This document shows positions 27,473-37,456 of a stretch of 64,000 nucleotides of DNA, in pieces. Location of the stretch: the NCBI RefSeq assembly GCF_016735695.1, contig NZ_JAERQD010000004.1, positions 124,001 through 188,000 of the forward strand, given 5' to 3'. The stretch comes from Microvirga zambiensis WSM3693. Its GTDB lineage: Bacteria; Pseudomonadota; Alphaproteobacteria; Rhizobiales; Beijerinckiaceae. A program made the translations under genes and the position numbers. The number at the start of each line of letters is the position of its first letter. The stretch's first letter is position 1. The notes under the pieces were generated by a model, which searched no databases, was not told the DNA's origin, and was given only the letters and a program-made list of their open reading frames with translations.

Positions 27473-28488
27473 TCCGTTTCCTGTTGCGTCGCTTCGTCAC
27501 CATGGCGGTGACCCTGCTGATCATCTCGGCGCTTGTCTTCTTCATCATCAAGCTGCCGCCGGGGGACTTCCTGTCCAATCAGATCGCCGAGCTGAGGGCG
27601 CAGGGCGAATCCGCCTCCATCGCGAAGGCCGAGTTCCTGATCAAGCAATACGGCCTCGACAGGCCGGCCTGGGAACAATACCTGGTCTGGCTCGGCGTGA
27701 TGCCGGGCCCGAACGGCTTCTCGGGCCTGCTGCAGGGCGACTGGGGCTGGTCCTTCGAATATGACAAGCCCGTCGTGGAGGTGGTCGGCGATGCCCTGTG
27801 GCTGACGCTCCTGGTCAATCTCGCGGTGGTGATCTTCATCCATGTGGTGTCGATCCCCATCGCGATCTATTCGGCGACGCGGCAATACTCCGTCGGCGAC
27901 TACCTTGCCACGTTCATCGGCTATATCGGCCTTGCGACCCCGAGCTTCCTGCTCGCGCTGATCCTGCTCTATTACATGAACCGCTGGTTCGGCATCTCCA
28001 TCGGCGGGCTCTACGATGCGGAATATGCGGGCGAGCCGTGGGACTGGCCCAAGATCCAGTCCCTGCTCTCGCATCTGGTCGTTCCGACCGTCGTGATCGG
28101 GCTCGGCGGCACGGCCGCCATGATCCGGCGCATGCGCGCCAACCTGCTCGACGAACTCGGCAAGCAATATTACGTGACCGCGAAAGCGAAGGGGCTCGGG
28201 CCGACCAAGGCCCTCGTGAAATATCCTTTCCGCATGTCGCTCAACCCCTTCATCGCCGATATCGGCAACCTGCTGCCGCATCTCGTCTCCGGATCGGTCC
28301 TGGTATCGCTGGTGCTGAGCCTGCCGACGGTCGGGCCCATTCTCCTGAGCGCCCTGAAGAGCCAGGACCAGTTCCTCGCCGGATTCATCTTGATGTTCGT
28401 CGCCGTGCTCACCGTGGTCGGCATGCTGATTTCGGACCTACTTCTGGCCTGGCTCGATCCGCGCATCCGGATGGGAGGCGGACGATGA
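27469..28488 (+). CDS. ABC importer permease (DppB/YejB type)
   Basis: The 339-residue membrane protein has the N-terminal MIRFLLRRFVTMAVTLLIISALVFF helix of DppB-type permeases. A long periplasmic loop (residues about 30-100) precedes the transport domain, whose EAA-like loop reads RANLLDELGKQYYVTAKAKGL. Five more hydrophobic helices are visible. The start at 27469 gives the 4-nt overlap with the binding-protein gene. It pairs with the next gene to form the channel. Confidence 0.93.
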   Translation: MIRFLLRRFVTMAVTLLIISALVFFIIKLPPGDFLSNQIAELRAQGESASIAKAEFLIKQYGLDRPAWEQYLVWLGVMPGPNGFSGLLQGDWGWSFEYDKPVVEVVGDALWLTLLVNLAVVIFIHVVSIPIAIYSATRQYSVGDYLATFIGYIGLATPSFLLALILLYYMNRWFGISIGGLYDAEYAGEPWDWPKIQSLLSHLVVPTVVIGLGGTAAMIRRMRANLLDELGKQYYVTAKAKGLGPTKALVKYPFRMSLNPFIADIGNLLPHLVSGSVLVSLVLSLPTVGPILLSALKSQDQFLAGFILMFVAVLTVVGMLISDLLLAWLDPRIRMGGGR

Positions 28489-29648
28489 ACAACGCCGTCA
28501 CCTCCGAGCGTCATTACGTCGATCAGGCGCCCTTCGATCCCGGCAAGACCGAGCCAGTCGGCGCCGAAAACGAGAACTTCTACCGCGCCTCGTCATGGCA
28601 GCTGATGTGGTGGAAATTCCGTCGCCACAAGGTGGCCGTCGCGGCGGCCTTCGTGCTGCTTGCCTTCTATGCCCTCGTGCCCTTCGTCGAGGTTATTGCG
28701 CCTTACAATCAGACCAAGCGGCACGGCGACTTTCTCTACGCGCCACCACAGGCCGTCCATCTCTTCCACGAAGGCCGCTTCATCGGCCCTTACGTCTATC
28801 CCTACACCTACAGTTTCGACCTGGAGAGCTTCCGGCGCGTCTATACGGTCGACAAGTCGAATCCGCAGCCGATCCGTTTCTTCTGCCGAGGCGATTCTTA
28901 CGATTTCTGGGGCATCTGGAAGGCGGACGTCCATGTCTTCTGCCCGCCGGAAGACGGCACCATGTTCCTGCTCGGCACCGACAGGCTCGGGCGCGATCTG
29001 CTCTCGCGTATCATCTACGGGGCACGGATCTCGCTCACCATCGGCATCGTCGGCATCGCGGTCTCTTTCGCCCTCGGCCTCTTCTTCGGCGGGCTTGCCG
29101 GCTATCTCGGCGGCTGGGTCGATCACGTGATCCAGCGCATGATCGAGATCCTGCGCTCGCTGCCGGAACTTCCCCTGTGGCTCGCCCTCTCGGCCGCCCT
29201 GCCGGCGAACTGGAGCCCGATTCTCATCTTCTTCGGCATCACGATCATTCTCGGCCTGCTCGACTGGCCGGGCCTCGCCCGTGCCGTTCGCTCGAAACTG
29301 CTCTCGCTGCGCGAGGAGGATTTCGTCAAGGCTGCGGAACTCATGGGCGCATCCAAGAAACGCATCATCGCGCGCCACCTGATCCCGAACTTCATGAGCC
29401 ACCTGATCGCCTCAGCGACCCTGTCGATCCCGTCCATGATCCTTGGCGAAACCGCCCTCTCCTTCTTGGGCCTGGGCCTGCGCCCGCCGGTCACGAGTTG
29501 GGGGGTTCTGCTCAACGAGGCTCAGAACCTCGCCGCGGTGCAGCTCCATCCCTGGCTGCTGTTCCCGATGGTGCCGGTGGTGATCGTGGTGCTCGCCTTC
29601 AACTTCATGGGCGACGGATTGCGCGACGCGGCGGACCCGTATCACTAG
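28485..29648 (+). CDS. ABC importer permease (DppC/YejE type)
   Basis: The 387-residue protein starts at the ATG that overlaps the upstream stop; a longer open frame reaching into the upstream gene is not used. It has the short cytoplasmic N terminus and WWKFRRHKVAVAAAFVLLAFYALVP first helix of DppC-type permeases, a large periplasmic insertion (about residues 75-160, with two Cys), then GTDRLGRDLLSRIIYGARISL and the EAA loop EEDFVKAAELMGASKKRII. The insertion is shared with YejE-type proteins. It ends the operon; a degenerate A/T-rich palindrome follows. Confidence 0.93.
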   Translation: MNNAVTSERHYVDQAPFDPGKTEPVGAENENFYRASSWQLMWWKFRRHKVAVAAAFVLLAFYALVPFVEVIAPYNQTKRHGDFLYAPPQAVHLFHEGRFIGPYVYPYTYSFDLESFRRVYTVDKSNPQPIRFFCRGDSYDFWGIWKADVHVFCPPEDGTMFLLGTDRLGRDLLSRIIYGARISLTIGIVGIAVSFALGLFFGGLAGYLGGWVDHVIQRMIEILRSLPELPLWLALSAALPANWSPILIFFGITIILGLLDWPGLARAVRSKLLSLREEDFVKAAELMGASKKRIIARHLIPNFMSHLIASATLSIPSMILGETALSFLGLGLRPPVTSWGVLLNEAQNLAAVQLHPWLLFPMVPVVIVVLAFNFMGDGLRDAADPYH

Positions 29649-29837
29649 AGCATTTTTCGGCGAAGTGGCTCCGGTTCGCCGTCAAAAAATGCGGCAAAGC
29701 AAAGAGGAGAGATGATTCCACGCCAGTGGAAGCAGCTCTAGCTTATCCTGCGGCAAGACGGCTCCGCCTTGCCGCCTCCAGCGACGCCCTATCTAACCGG
29801 TCGAACATCGATTGGATCCGACTTGCGGAGATGGAGC

Positions 29838-30224
29838 ATGACAACGCTGCTTGCAAAGAAAGACGCCATCGCGACCGTCGCGGTCAAGGATCTGGCGAAA
29901 GCCAGAGCTTTCTACGAGAACATTCTCGGCCTGGAGCCCGTCGACGGCGAGGAGGAAAGCGTGCGGACCTATCGCACCGGATCCTCGTCCCTCCTCGTCT
30001 ATGAGTCGGCTTATGCAGGCACCAACCAGGCGACCTCTGTCACATGGCCTCTCGGCGACGATCTCGATGCGGTCATCCGCGACCTGAAGGCGAAAGGCGT
30101 CACCTTCGAGCGTTACGACATGCCGGGCGCAAAGCATGACGGCGACGTCCACGATTTCGGCAAGGTGCGTGTCGCGTGGTTCAAAGATCCGGACGGCAAT
30201 ATCTTCAATCTCGGGAATTTCTAG
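29838..30224 (+). CDS. VOC (glyoxalase/bleomycin resistance fold) family protein
   Basis: The 128-residue protein shows two beta-alpha-beta-beta-beta repeats: AIATVAVKDLAKARAFYENILGLEP and TYRTGSSSLLVYES in the first, then ATSVTWPLGDDLDAVIRDLKAKGVTFE and VAWFKDPDGNIFNLGNF in the second. The closing FKDPDGNIFNL motif is diagnostic of the superfamily. The metal ligands and substrate cannot be assigned. ATG 29838 has the site GGAG 4 nt upstream; a longer frame to 29769 is unlikely. Confidence 0.87.
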   Translation: MTTLLAKKDAIATVAVKDLAKARAFYENILGLEPVDGEEESVRTYRTGSSSLLVYESAYAGTNQATSVTWPLGDDLDAVIRDLKAKGVTFERYDMPGAKHDGDVHDFGKVRVAWFKDPDGNIFNLGNF

Positions 30225-30305
30225 ACCGGGCGGCTGCGGAGCCGTTTTCATCAACGGCGGAACATGCGACACAGCCATATCACGCAGCCCGAACAGAGGT
30301 ATCCC

Positions 30306-31253
30306 GTGGCCCAGCACCAGCTTGATGCATCCCCCGAGACAATCCATTGGGGCTATTTCGACGCGAAGCTGCCACCGATCCTCACCATCGATCCCGGCGA
30401 TACCGTCACGATCTCGACCGTGTCCGGCGGACCCGAGGCGATGCCTGGGGCGCCCTTCGTCATCCCGCCGGCCCTGCCTGCCATTCATGCGGCCCACAAA
30501 CCGAAGCTGCCGGGCCATATCTGCACCGGACCAGTCGCGGTGCGCGGCGCCAGGGCCGGACAGGTTCTGGAAGTGCGCATCAAGGACATCGAGCTGCACT
30601 ACGACTGGGGCTTCACCTTTTCCGCGCCGCTGAAAGGCGCCCTGCCCGACGACTTCGACGACATCCATTTCATGAACATCCCGCTCGACCGCGAGCGGAT
30701 GACGGGCAGGCTGCCCTGGGGTTTGGAATTGCCGCTGAAGCCTTTCTTCGGCGTCATGGCCGTCGCGCCGCCTGTGGCCTGGGGTGCACTCAGCACGCTT
30801 CCGCCGCGCCGCAACGGCGGCAATCTCGACAACAAGGAGCTGGTGGCCGGCACGACGCTCTACTTGCCGATCCACGTGGATGGAGCGCTGTTCTCCGTCG
30901 GCGACGGGCACGGCGTGCAGGGTGACGGCGAGGTCTGCGTCACCGCCATCGAGACCGGGCTGATCGGCACCTTCGAGCTGCACCTACGCGAGGACATGCA
31001 GCTCACCTGGCCCATGGCCGAGACGCCGACGCACGTGATGACCATGGCCTTCGATCCGGATCTCGACGATTGCGTCGTCATCGCCCTGCGCAGCATGATC
31101 GACCTGATTTCAAACCGCACCGGCATCACCAAGGCCGAGGCCTATGCCCTGTGCAGCCTCGCGGCGGACTTGCGCATCACGCAGGTAGTCAACGGCAACA
31201 AGGGCGTCCACGTGATGCTCGACAAGAGCCTGCTGCAGAAGGACCGGCGCTAA
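30306..31253 (+). CDS. Acetamidase/formamidase family protein
   Basis: The protein (315 residues from GTG 30306) is of the FmdA_AmdA type, which hydrolyses short-chain amides such as formamide to the acid and ammonia. Family marks are SPETIHWGYFDAKLPP at the N terminus, GHICTGPVAVRGARAGQVLEV, HYDWGFTF, the glycine-rich GGNLDNKELVAGTTLYLP and GDGHGVQGDGEV (metal-binding region) and SLAADLRITQVVNG. GTG 30306 follows AGAGGTATCCC, a better site than for ATG 30264, 42 nt upstream and also in frame. Its stop overlaps that of the convergent DUF763 gene. Confidence 0.88.
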   Translation: MAQHQLDASPETIHWGYFDAKLPPILTIDPGDTVTISTVSGGPEAMPGAPFVIPPALPAIHAAHKPKLPGHICTGPVAVRGARAGQVLEVRIKDIELHYDWGFTFSAPLKGALPDDFDDIHFMNIPLDRERMTGRLPWGLELPLKPFFGVMAVAPPVAWGALSTLPPRRNGGNLDNKELVAGTTLYLPIHVDGALFSVGDGHGVQGDGEVCVTAIETGLIGTFELHLREDMQLTWPMAETPTHVMTMAFDPDLDDCVVIALRSMIDLISNRTGITKAEAYALCSLAADLRITQVVNGNKGVHVMLDKSLLQKDRR

Positions 31254-32500
31254 TCCGCGTCCGGCGGCGGCTCGTCTCCGAAGATGGAGCGGCCGCCGTA
31301 TGAGTGGGACTTCTCGCGCTCCCGACGGATATGCTCGCCCACGTCGTGACCCGTGGCATGACGCTCGAGAGCGCGGGCCTGATCGTCGAGCCTCTTCAGG
31401 GCGAACAGCTCCTCCTGCTGACCGAGCTTCGCTTTCTGTACGGCTGATTTCAGGACGCGGATGGTTTCGTCATAGACGCGCACCGGCACCGGATAGGGAT
31501 GCCGGTCCTTGCCCCCATGCGCGAAGGAGAAGCGGGCCGGATCGCTGAAGCGGCAGGGCGTGCCGTGCACCACTTCCGCCACCATCGCGAGGGCTTCCAC
31601 CGTGCGCGCTCCCACGCCCGGCGTCATGAGAAGGTCGGGAAAATCCTCAGGGCCGCGATCGGCCGCCGCCGCAAGCGTTCCATGAAGCCTGCGGAGGACC
31701 ACGTCCTTGCCGCGCACGTCGTGATGCTCCGGCATCACCAGATGCGGCAGCAGCGGCTGTGGATTCGTAACCGGCGGGGTTTCTGTCGCGCGCTCCTCCA
31801 GCGCCAGGAACTTCCGCGCGATGCCATCGGGACCGAGCGTGCCGAGGATCTCGATCTGTGCCCGCCGCGACGCCTCCGCCCGCCGGTCGGTGAGATTGAC
31901 GATCGTGCCCTGCCCCTTCCCGTCGATGGCCGTATGCGGCTCGTCGACGAAGCTCTTGAGATCCTCCGACAGCCAGTGATAGCGGCGCGCCTGCCGGGAT
32001 GCGTCGTTCATGCCCTGCTGCACCACTGTCCATTTGCCGTCGTCGGTGACGATGAAGCCGTGGAGATAGAGATCGAACCCATCCTGGATCGCGGCGCTGT
32101 CGACCTTCGCCACCAGCCGGCTTGCATCCGCAAGCGCCGCGCCGTCGAAGCCGATGCGCTCGCCGATGGCGATCAATTCGTGTGGTGTCTGTCGCGAGTG
32201 CTTTCCGCGCCCGCCGCAGACATGGATCCCGAGTTCGGCCGACAGGGGCGTCAGCCCGCGCTTGAGCGCTCCGAGAACGCTCGTGGTGATGCCGGAGGAA
32301 TGCCAGTCCATTCCCATCACGGCTCCGAAAGACTGGAACCAGAAGGGATGCGCGAGACGGCGCAGCAGCTCGTCCCGGCCGTAATGATGCACGACCGCCT
32401 CGCTGATTACGCCGCCGAGCCGCGTCATGCGGTCGGCCAGCCATTTCGGCACGCGGCCGGAATGCAGCGGCAGGTCGGCGCTTCCGGCGCGCTTCGCCAT
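31250..32500 (-). CDS. DUF763 family protein
   Basis: The 416-residue protein matches DUF763, which is found in archaea and scattered bacteria: AGSADLPLHSGRVPKWLADRM at the N terminus, FWFQSFGAVMGMDWHSSGITTSV, GIHVCGGRGKHSRQTP, a YHWLSE segment and, near residue 280, LLMTPGVGARTVEALAMV, which looks like a helix-hairpin-helix. The HhH suggests a nucleic-acid role, but no function is established. MAKRAGSADLP at 32500 matches family starts; the frame is open to 32572. Its 3' end overlaps the acetamidase stop by 3 nt. Confidence 0.87.
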   Translation of the reverse strand: MAKRAGSADLPLHSGRVPKWLADRMTRLGGVISEAVVHHYGRDELLRRLAHPFWFQSFGAVMGMDWHSSGITTSVLGALKRGLTPLSAELGIHVCGGRGKHSRQTPHELIAIGERIGFDGAALADASRLVAKVDSAAIQDGFDLYLHGFIVTDDGKWTVVQQGMNDASRQARRYHWLSEDLKSFVDEPHTAIDGKGQGTIVNLTDRRAEASRRAQIEILGTLGPDGIARKFLALEERATETPPVTNPQPLLPHLVMPEHHDVRGKDVVLRRLHGTLAAAADRGPEDFPDLLMTPGVGARTVEALAMVAEVVHGTPCRFSDPARFSFAHGGKDRHPYPVPVRVYDETIRVLKSAVQKAKLGQQEELFALKRLDDQARALERHATGHDVGEHIRREREKSHSYGGRSIFGDEPPPDAD

Positions 32501-32589
32501 CGGGTGGATCCTCTCGGAATTGAGTTCTGAAGCAGATGCTATGCCACGGGTTGCCCAGGCAAGCCACGGCACAAGGTAGGCTCAACCCC

Positions 32590-32712
32590 ACCTCTCCCCG
32601 GTGGGGAGAGGTCGAGCGCAGCGAGGGTGAGGGGGAGAGCGCTCTCCGGATAAGGCGTAACCCCTCACCCGCCGCGCTGACGCGCGTCGACTCTCCCTCA
32701 AGGAGAGGTCGA
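32590..32712. repeat. Dispersed palindromic intergenic repeat, family B, copy 2 (inverted)
   Basis: Inverted copy of 7673-7793: CTCTCCCCGGTGGGGAGAG hairpin, GTCGAGCGCAGCGAGGGTGAG, GAGCGCTCTCCGGATAAG, CCGCGCTGACGCGCGTCGA, and AAGGAGAGGTCGACGCGCC. It sits upstream of the DUF763 gene and downstream of the helicase gene terminator. Confidence 0.8.
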
Positions 32713-32801
32713 CGCGCCATTCGCTGATAGGCGATCGCTCACATCCTCACTCTAGCCCCCCAAGAGGAAGAGGGAAACACGCACCTGGCTCCGAACTGAA
32801 A

Positions 32802-32821
32802 AAGGCGCCTCGCGGCGCCTT
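32802..32821 (-). terminator. Rho-independent terminator of the DEAD-box helicase gene
   Basis: An 8-bp stem AAGGCGCC/GGCGCCTT with a 4-nt loop lies 15 nt after the helicase stop. Read on the minus strand it is followed by a T run (TTTTT), so it ends the helicase transcript. Confidence 0.85.
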
Positions 32822-32835
32822 TTCGATTGTTTGCC

Positions 32836-34314
32836 TTAGCGGCGGCGGGGGCTCTTTTCGAGCCAGGCCACCTGGGCCCCATCACCCCGGCGTCCTTCCG
32901 AACGGTTGGAGGCGGGCTTCCCTTGCGCAGGACGCTGACCTTGAGCGGGACGCTGCTGGCCTTGAGCGGGCCGCTGCTGGTTACCAGCAGGCTGGCCGCC
33001 CTGCGGCTGAGCGTTGCCGCCGGGCTTTCCGCCGCGGCCGCGACGGCGCTTCGGGCCCCGCTCGGCGTTCGGATCGGTGCTGCGCGACTGGCCGTGGCCC
33101 TGATGCCCGCGGGCATGGGGAGCCGGACGGCCGCGCTGCGGCTCGCGACGCTCGGAGGTCTCGGAAGCAGCCGGAGCGGCGGGAAGACCTTCCGGCAGAG
33201 GCTGGACAGGCACCTTGAGGCGGGTCAGCTTCTCGATGTCCTTCAGAAACGCCTTTTCCTCGTCGTTGCAGAACGAGATCGCAAGGCCGGTCGCACCCGC
33301 ACGGGCCGTACGGCCGATGCGGTGGACGTAGGACTCCGGCACGTTCGGCAGGTCGTAATTGATGACGTGGGACACGCCATCCACGTCGATGCCGCGCGCG
33401 GCGATGTCGGTCGCGACCAGCACCCTGCACGAGCCGTCACGGAAGCCCGCAAGCGCACGCTCACGCTGCGGCTGCGACTTGTTGCCGTGGATCGCGGCAC
33501 CCGCGATGCCGGCCTTGTCGAGGCCGCGCACGACCTTATCCGCGCCGTGCTTGGTGCGGGTGAAGACGAGGACGCGGTCGATGGACGGATCGCGCAGGAG
33601 CGTCTCGAGCAGGACCTGCTTGCGGTTGGTCTGCACGAAGATCACGCTCTGCTCCACGCGCTCGGCCGTGGTCGCCACGGGCGTGACGGCCACGTGGGCA
33701 GGATTGCGCAGGAAGGACTCGGCCAGGCTCGAGATCGTCTTCGGCATGGTGGCCGAGAAGAACAGGCTCTGACGGTCTTTCGGCAGCAGGGTCACGATGC
33801 GCTTCAACGCATGGATGAAGCCGAGGTCGAGCATCTGGTCGGCCTCGTCGAGGACGAGGATCTCGATATCGCGGAGGCTGAGCGCCCGGCGGTCGACGAG
33901 ATCGATAAGGCGGCCGGGCGTGGCGACGAGCACGTCGACGCCAGCGGCCAGAGCCTTCTCCTGGCGGGAGATGGTGACGCCGCCGAACACCACCTCGGTG
34001 GTGAGGCGCAGATTGCGGCCATAGACGCGGAAGCTGTCGGCGATCTGGCCGGAGAGCTCACGGGTCGGGCTCAGCACGAGGACGCGGGGGCTCTTGGGCC
34101 GGCGCGGCTTCGGGTTCGCGTTCAGGCGATGCAGGATCGGCAGCGCGAAAGCGGCCGTCTTGCCGGTGCCGGTCTGGGCGATGCCGCAGACGTCGCGACC
34201 TTCCATGGCATAGGGAATGGTCTGGGCCTGGATCGGCGTGGGCTTCTCATAGCCCTCAGCAGACAAGGCCTTCAGGATCGGCTGGGCCAATCCAAAATCA
34301 GTGAAGAGTGTCAA
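32836..34314 (-). CDS. DEAD-box RNA helicase (RhlE-like)
   Basis: The 492-residue protein has all core motifs: FTDFGLAQPILKAL with the Q motif PTPIQAQTIP, Walker A AQTGTGKT, PTRELSGQ, TPGRLIDL, DEAD in LVLDEADQMLDLGF, SAT in FFSATMPKTI, and HRIGRTARAG. After about residue 370 comes a basic, low-complexity tail rich in Gly, Gln, Pro and Arg with repeated QRPAQGQ units, usual for RhlE proteins acting in ribosome assembly or mRNA decay. The start is inferred as TTG 34314, which gives MTLFTDFGLAQ as in relatives; no ATG is available. The 270-nt upstream leader could carry cold-shock control. Confidence 0.93.
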   Translation of the reverse strand: MTLFTDFGLAQPILKALSAEGYEKPTPIQAQTIPYAMEGRDVCGIAQTGTGKTAAFALPILHRLNANPKPRRPKSPRVLVLSPTRELSGQIADSFRVYGRNLRLTTEVVFGGVTISRQEKALAAGVDVLVATPGRLIDLVDRRALSLRDIEILVLDEADQMLDLGFIHALKRIVTLLPKDRQSLFFSATMPKTISSLAESFLRNPAHVAVTPVATTAERVEQSVIFVQTNRKQVLLETLLRDPSIDRVLVFTRTKHGADKVVRGLDKAGIAGAAIHGNKSQPQRERALAGFRDGSCRVLVATDIAARGIDVDGVSHVINYDLPNVPESYVHRIGRTARAGATGLAISFCNDEEKAFLKDIEKLTRLKVPVQPLPEGLPAAPAASETSERREPQRGRPAPHARGHQGHGQSRSTDPNAERGPKRRRGRGGKPGGNAQPQGGQPAGNQQRPAQGQQRPAQGQRPAQGKPASNRSEGRRGDGAQVAWLEKSPRRR

Positions 34315-34586
34315 GGTATTATCGTCTTTCGAACGGATGCGGTGAGCCGCAAAGCATGTTCGGCTTTTGGTCAAGCTGGGCGCTTCAGGGCTCTGAGGCG
34401 AGAGCCCGCGTGATGGGGCCGTCGTATGATTGAGCGATTGAAGAAGGGGACCGGGGTCCTCGCCGTTTCGCGATTATCCGTCACGCAGTCCCGCTCAAGC
34501 TGCTCGATGACCGAGCGCCGTCGCCTGCTGTGCATATGGAGGCTAAAAGCCTATCCGTCAACTGCGGAGGCTGACATAAAACCGTC

Positions 34587-35789
34587 ATGTCCCCTTCCGG
34601 CTCCAAGGCCTGGCGCATCGTCTCGGCCCTCTCCATCACCCATCTGGTCTCCTATGGGACGCTGTTTTACGCCTTCGCGCTTCTCATCGAGCCGATGGAG
34701 CGGGATCTCGGATGGTCGAAGACGGCACTGACCGCCGTGTTCTCTCTCGCCCTCGTCTCCTCAGCCTTCTCCGCAGTTCCGATCGGGCAGCTGATCGACC
34801 GGGGCCATGGACGGGCCGTCATGACTGGCGGCTCGGTGCTGGCCGCCCTTCTCCTCGCCCTCTGGGCCTTCACGGACAATTATCCGGTTTTCGTGCTGAT
34901 CTGGATCGGCCTGGGAGCGGCCATGAGCGCTGTCTTCTATGATGCGGGTTTTGCGGTCCTCGCCCTCAATCTTGGCCTTTCGGCCCGGCGTGGCATCACC
35001 GTCGTCACCCTTGTCGCCGGCTTCGCCAGCACCGTGTTCATCCCACTCCTTCATGTGCTCATCGAACAGTACGGCTGGCGGGGAACGCTTCTCGTGATGG
35101 CAGCTCTCAACATCGCCATCTGCGCCGTCCTGCACGCGATCGGCATTCCCCCCGCCCCGGTGCGGCCGCGGCATCGGAGCGGCGGCACCTCCGTCGAGCC
35201 CTTCACCTCAAACCCGCGCTGGATCTTGGCCAAGCCGGCCTTCTGGCTCTTCGTCGCCACCAACGTGCTTCTCGGGATGATCTCGACGGGGATCCCCGTC
35301 CATCTGATCCCGATTCTGCTGGAGCGTGGCTTCAGCCTGGAAGCGGCGGTCGCCGCCTATGCGGTTATCGGCCCGGCCCAGGTCTTGGCGCGCTTCGTGA
35401 CCGGGTTCGGCGAGCGGGCGATGAGCCTGCGAGGCATCGGGATCTTGACCATGGCGCTCAGCGTCCTCGCCTTCTTGGTCCTGCCCTTGATCCCGGCAGG
35501 ATCCTGGTTGATTCTAAGCTTTGCCGCGTTTTACGGCGCATCCAACGGCATGATCACCATCGTGCGGGCCCTGCTGCCCCCGGAACTGTTCGGCCGCGAC
35601 AATTATGGGGCAATCCAGGGCATGATCGCGATGCCGGTCAGGCTCGCCATGGCCGGCGCCCCCTTCGCCTTCGGCGCTCTCTGGGCATGGCGGGGCAGCT
35701 ACGATGCCGTCCTGTTCTCCTGCCTCGCCATGGCGGTGTGTGCCTTCGTGGCTTTCATGCTAAATCTTGCCCTGGCGAAAGAGCTCTGA
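34587..35789 (+). CDS. MFS transporter
   Basis: The 400-residue protein has 12 hydrophobic segments in two halves with a basic central loop (PAPVRPRHRSGGTS). The motif A region reads GQLIDRGHGRAVMTGG in loop 2-3. It resembles the monocarboxylate/oxalate-formate type of alphaproteobacterial MFS proteins that lie near no enzyme gene; the substrate is unknown. The ATG at 34587 directly precedes the first membrane segment, with a GGAGG site about 15 nt upstream. It stands alone. Confidence 0.87.
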   Translation: MSPSGSKAWRIVSALSITHLVSYGTLFYAFALLIEPMERDLGWSKTALTAVFSLALVSSAFSAVPIGQLIDRGHGRAVMTGGSVLAALLLALWAFTDNYPVFVLIWIGLGAAMSAVFYDAGFAVLALNLGLSARRGITVVTLVAGFASTVFIPLLHVLIEQYGWRGTLLVMAALNIAICAVLHAIGIPPAPVRPRHRSGGTSVEPFTSNPRWILAKPAFWLFVATNVLLGMISTGIPVHLIPILLERGFSLEAAVAAYAVIGPAQVLARFVTGFGERAMSLRGIGILTMALSVLAFLVLPLIPAGSWLILSFAAFYGASNGMITIVRALLPPELFGRDNYGAIQGMIAMPVRLAMAGAPFAFGALWAWRGSYDAVLFSCLAMAVCAFVAFMLNLALAKEL

Positions 35790-35921
35790 TGCTACCGGAT
35801 GCGCGGTGACGTCGGATCGATCCCAAAAGGCCATTTCACTTTTGAGGCCGATGCTTTAGACGGCTAAGGAAATCATATTCTGGGTATCCGGGTTATCCCG
35901 TTGGAAGGAAAGACGCGTTCC

Positions 35922-37442
35922 GTGACGACAGTGACCGATCTTCTGATTGTGGGCGGCGGCATCAACGGCGCGGGCATCGCGCGCGATGCGGTAGGCCGTG
36001 GCCTCTCGGTGGTGCTCTGCGAGCAGGGCGACCTTGCCGGCTACACCTCCTCTGCCTCCACCAAGCTGATCCATGGCGGCCTGCGCTATCTGGAATATTA
36101 CGAGTTCCGCCTGGTGCGCGAGGCCCTGTTCGAGCGCGAGCGCCTGCTGAACTCCGCGCCTCACATCATCTGGCCCCTGCGCTTCATCCTTCCCTACGAG
36201 AAGGGCATCCGCCCGGCCTGGCTGGTGCGCCTCGGCCTGTTCCTCTACGACCATCTCGCCCCGCGCAAGAAACTGCCCGGCACGGAGACCATCAAGCTCA
36301 CCCGGCATCCCGCCGGCCAGGCCCTGAAGCCCGGTTTCGACACCGCCTTCGTCTATTCCGACTGCTGGGTCGAAGACAGCCGCATGGTGGCGCTCAACGC
36401 CATCGACGCCTTCGAGAAGGGCGCCGACATCCGCGTGCGCACCAAGCTCGTCTCCGCCCGCCGGGACGGCGATGTGTGGGTGGCAAGTCTTCAGAACGCG
36501 GAGACGGGCGAAACCCAGGACGTCCGTGCGCGGGTCATCGTCAATGCCGGCGGCCCTTTCGTGGCCGACGTGCTCAACGCCAAGCTCGGACTCAACACCA
36601 AGAAGAGCGTGCGCCTCGTGAAGGGCAGCCACATCGTGGTGCCGAAGCTCTTCGACACCAAGGAAGCCTTCATTCTCCAGAATACGGACAAGCGGATCGT
36701 CTTCGCGATCCCCTACCAGGAGAAGTTCACCCTCATCGGCACCACCGACATCCCGGTCGAGGCCGTGCCTGACAAGAAGGTCACGATCAGCCAGGACGAG
36801 ATCCAGTATCTCTGCAACATCGTGAATCACTTCTTCAAGAAGTCCGTGACGCCGGCGGATGTGGTCTGGACTTATTCCGGCGTGCGCCCGCTCTTCGACG
36901 ACGGCTCCTCGAACGCATCCGCCGTGACCCGCGACTACGTGTTCGACATGGATGCGCCGCAGGGCCAGGCACCCGTGCTGTCGATCTTCGGCGGGAAGAT
37001 CACCACCTTCCGCAAGCTTGCCGAGCACGCGCTCGACGAGCTGAAGACATACTTCCCCAACATGAAGCCGGCATGGACGGAAAACGCCAAGATGCCGGGC
37101 GGCGACATGCCGGATGCGGATTTCGACCGCTTCTTCGGCACCGTGCGCCAGCGCTGGCCGTTCCTGCCCGAACAGGTCGCCCATCGCCTCGCCCGTGCCT
37201 ATGGCACGCGGATCGAAGAGCTTCTGGGTTCCGCCAAGTCCTTCGCCGATCTCGGCGAGGATTTCGGCGCGGGCCTGACGGCGGCGGAGGTAGATTACCT
37301 TGTGCGGCGCGAATGGGCGCGCAGCGCCGAGGACATTCTCTGGCGCCGCTCCAAGCTCGGGCTGCATGTGTCGGTTGACGCTGCGTCCAAGATCGACGCC
37401 TATTTGGCCAAGAAAAAAGTGGCCTCCGTCGCCGCTCAATAA
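35922..37442 (+). CDS. glpD: Aerobic glycerol-3-phosphate dehydrogenase
   Basis: The 506-residue flavoenzyme oxidises sn-glycerol 3-phosphate to dihydroxyacetone phosphate and passes electrons to quinone at the inner membrane. The FAD-binding Rossmann motif [20 protein letters not shown] is at the N terminus; [24 protein letters not shown]-like [10 protein letters not shown] and [16 protein letters not shown] are family blocks. The start is GTG 35922, which follows a GGAAGGAAAG site; TTG 35901 and GTG 35931 are in-frame alternatives. glpK follows by 14 nt, so the two form a glycerol catabolic operon without a visible glpF. Confidence 0.95.
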   Translation: MTTVTDLLIVGGGINGAGIARDAVGRGLSVVLCEQGDLAGYTSSASTKLIHGGLRYLEYYEFRLVREALFERERLLNSAPHIIWPLRFILPYEKGIRPAWLVRLGLFLYDHLAPRKKLPGTETIKLTRHPAGQALKPGFDTAFVYSDCWVEDSRMVALNAIDAFEKGADIRVRTKLVSARRDGDVWVASLQNAETGETQDVRARVIVNAGGPFVADVLNAKLGLNTKKSVRLVKGSHIVVPKLFDTKEAFILQNTDKRIVFAIPYQEKFTLIGTTDIPVEAVPDKKVTISQDEIQYLCNIVNHFFKKSVTPADVVWTYSGVRPLFDDGSSNASAVTRDYVFDMDAPQGQAPVLSIFGGKITTFRKLAEHALDELKTYFPNMKPAWTENAKMPGGDMPDADFDRFFGTVRQRWPFLPEQVAHRLARAYGTRIEELLGSAKSFADLGEDFGAGLTAAEVDYLVRREWARSAEDILWRRSKLGLHVSVDAASKIDAYLAKKKVASVAAQ

Positions 37443-37456
37443 TTTCGGGGAAGACC

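Noticed and set aside
32827-34413. Plus-strand open frame of 528 codons opposite the DEAD-box helicase
   Set aside because: Shadow of the helicase gene; no motif, and it would read through the helicase terminator.
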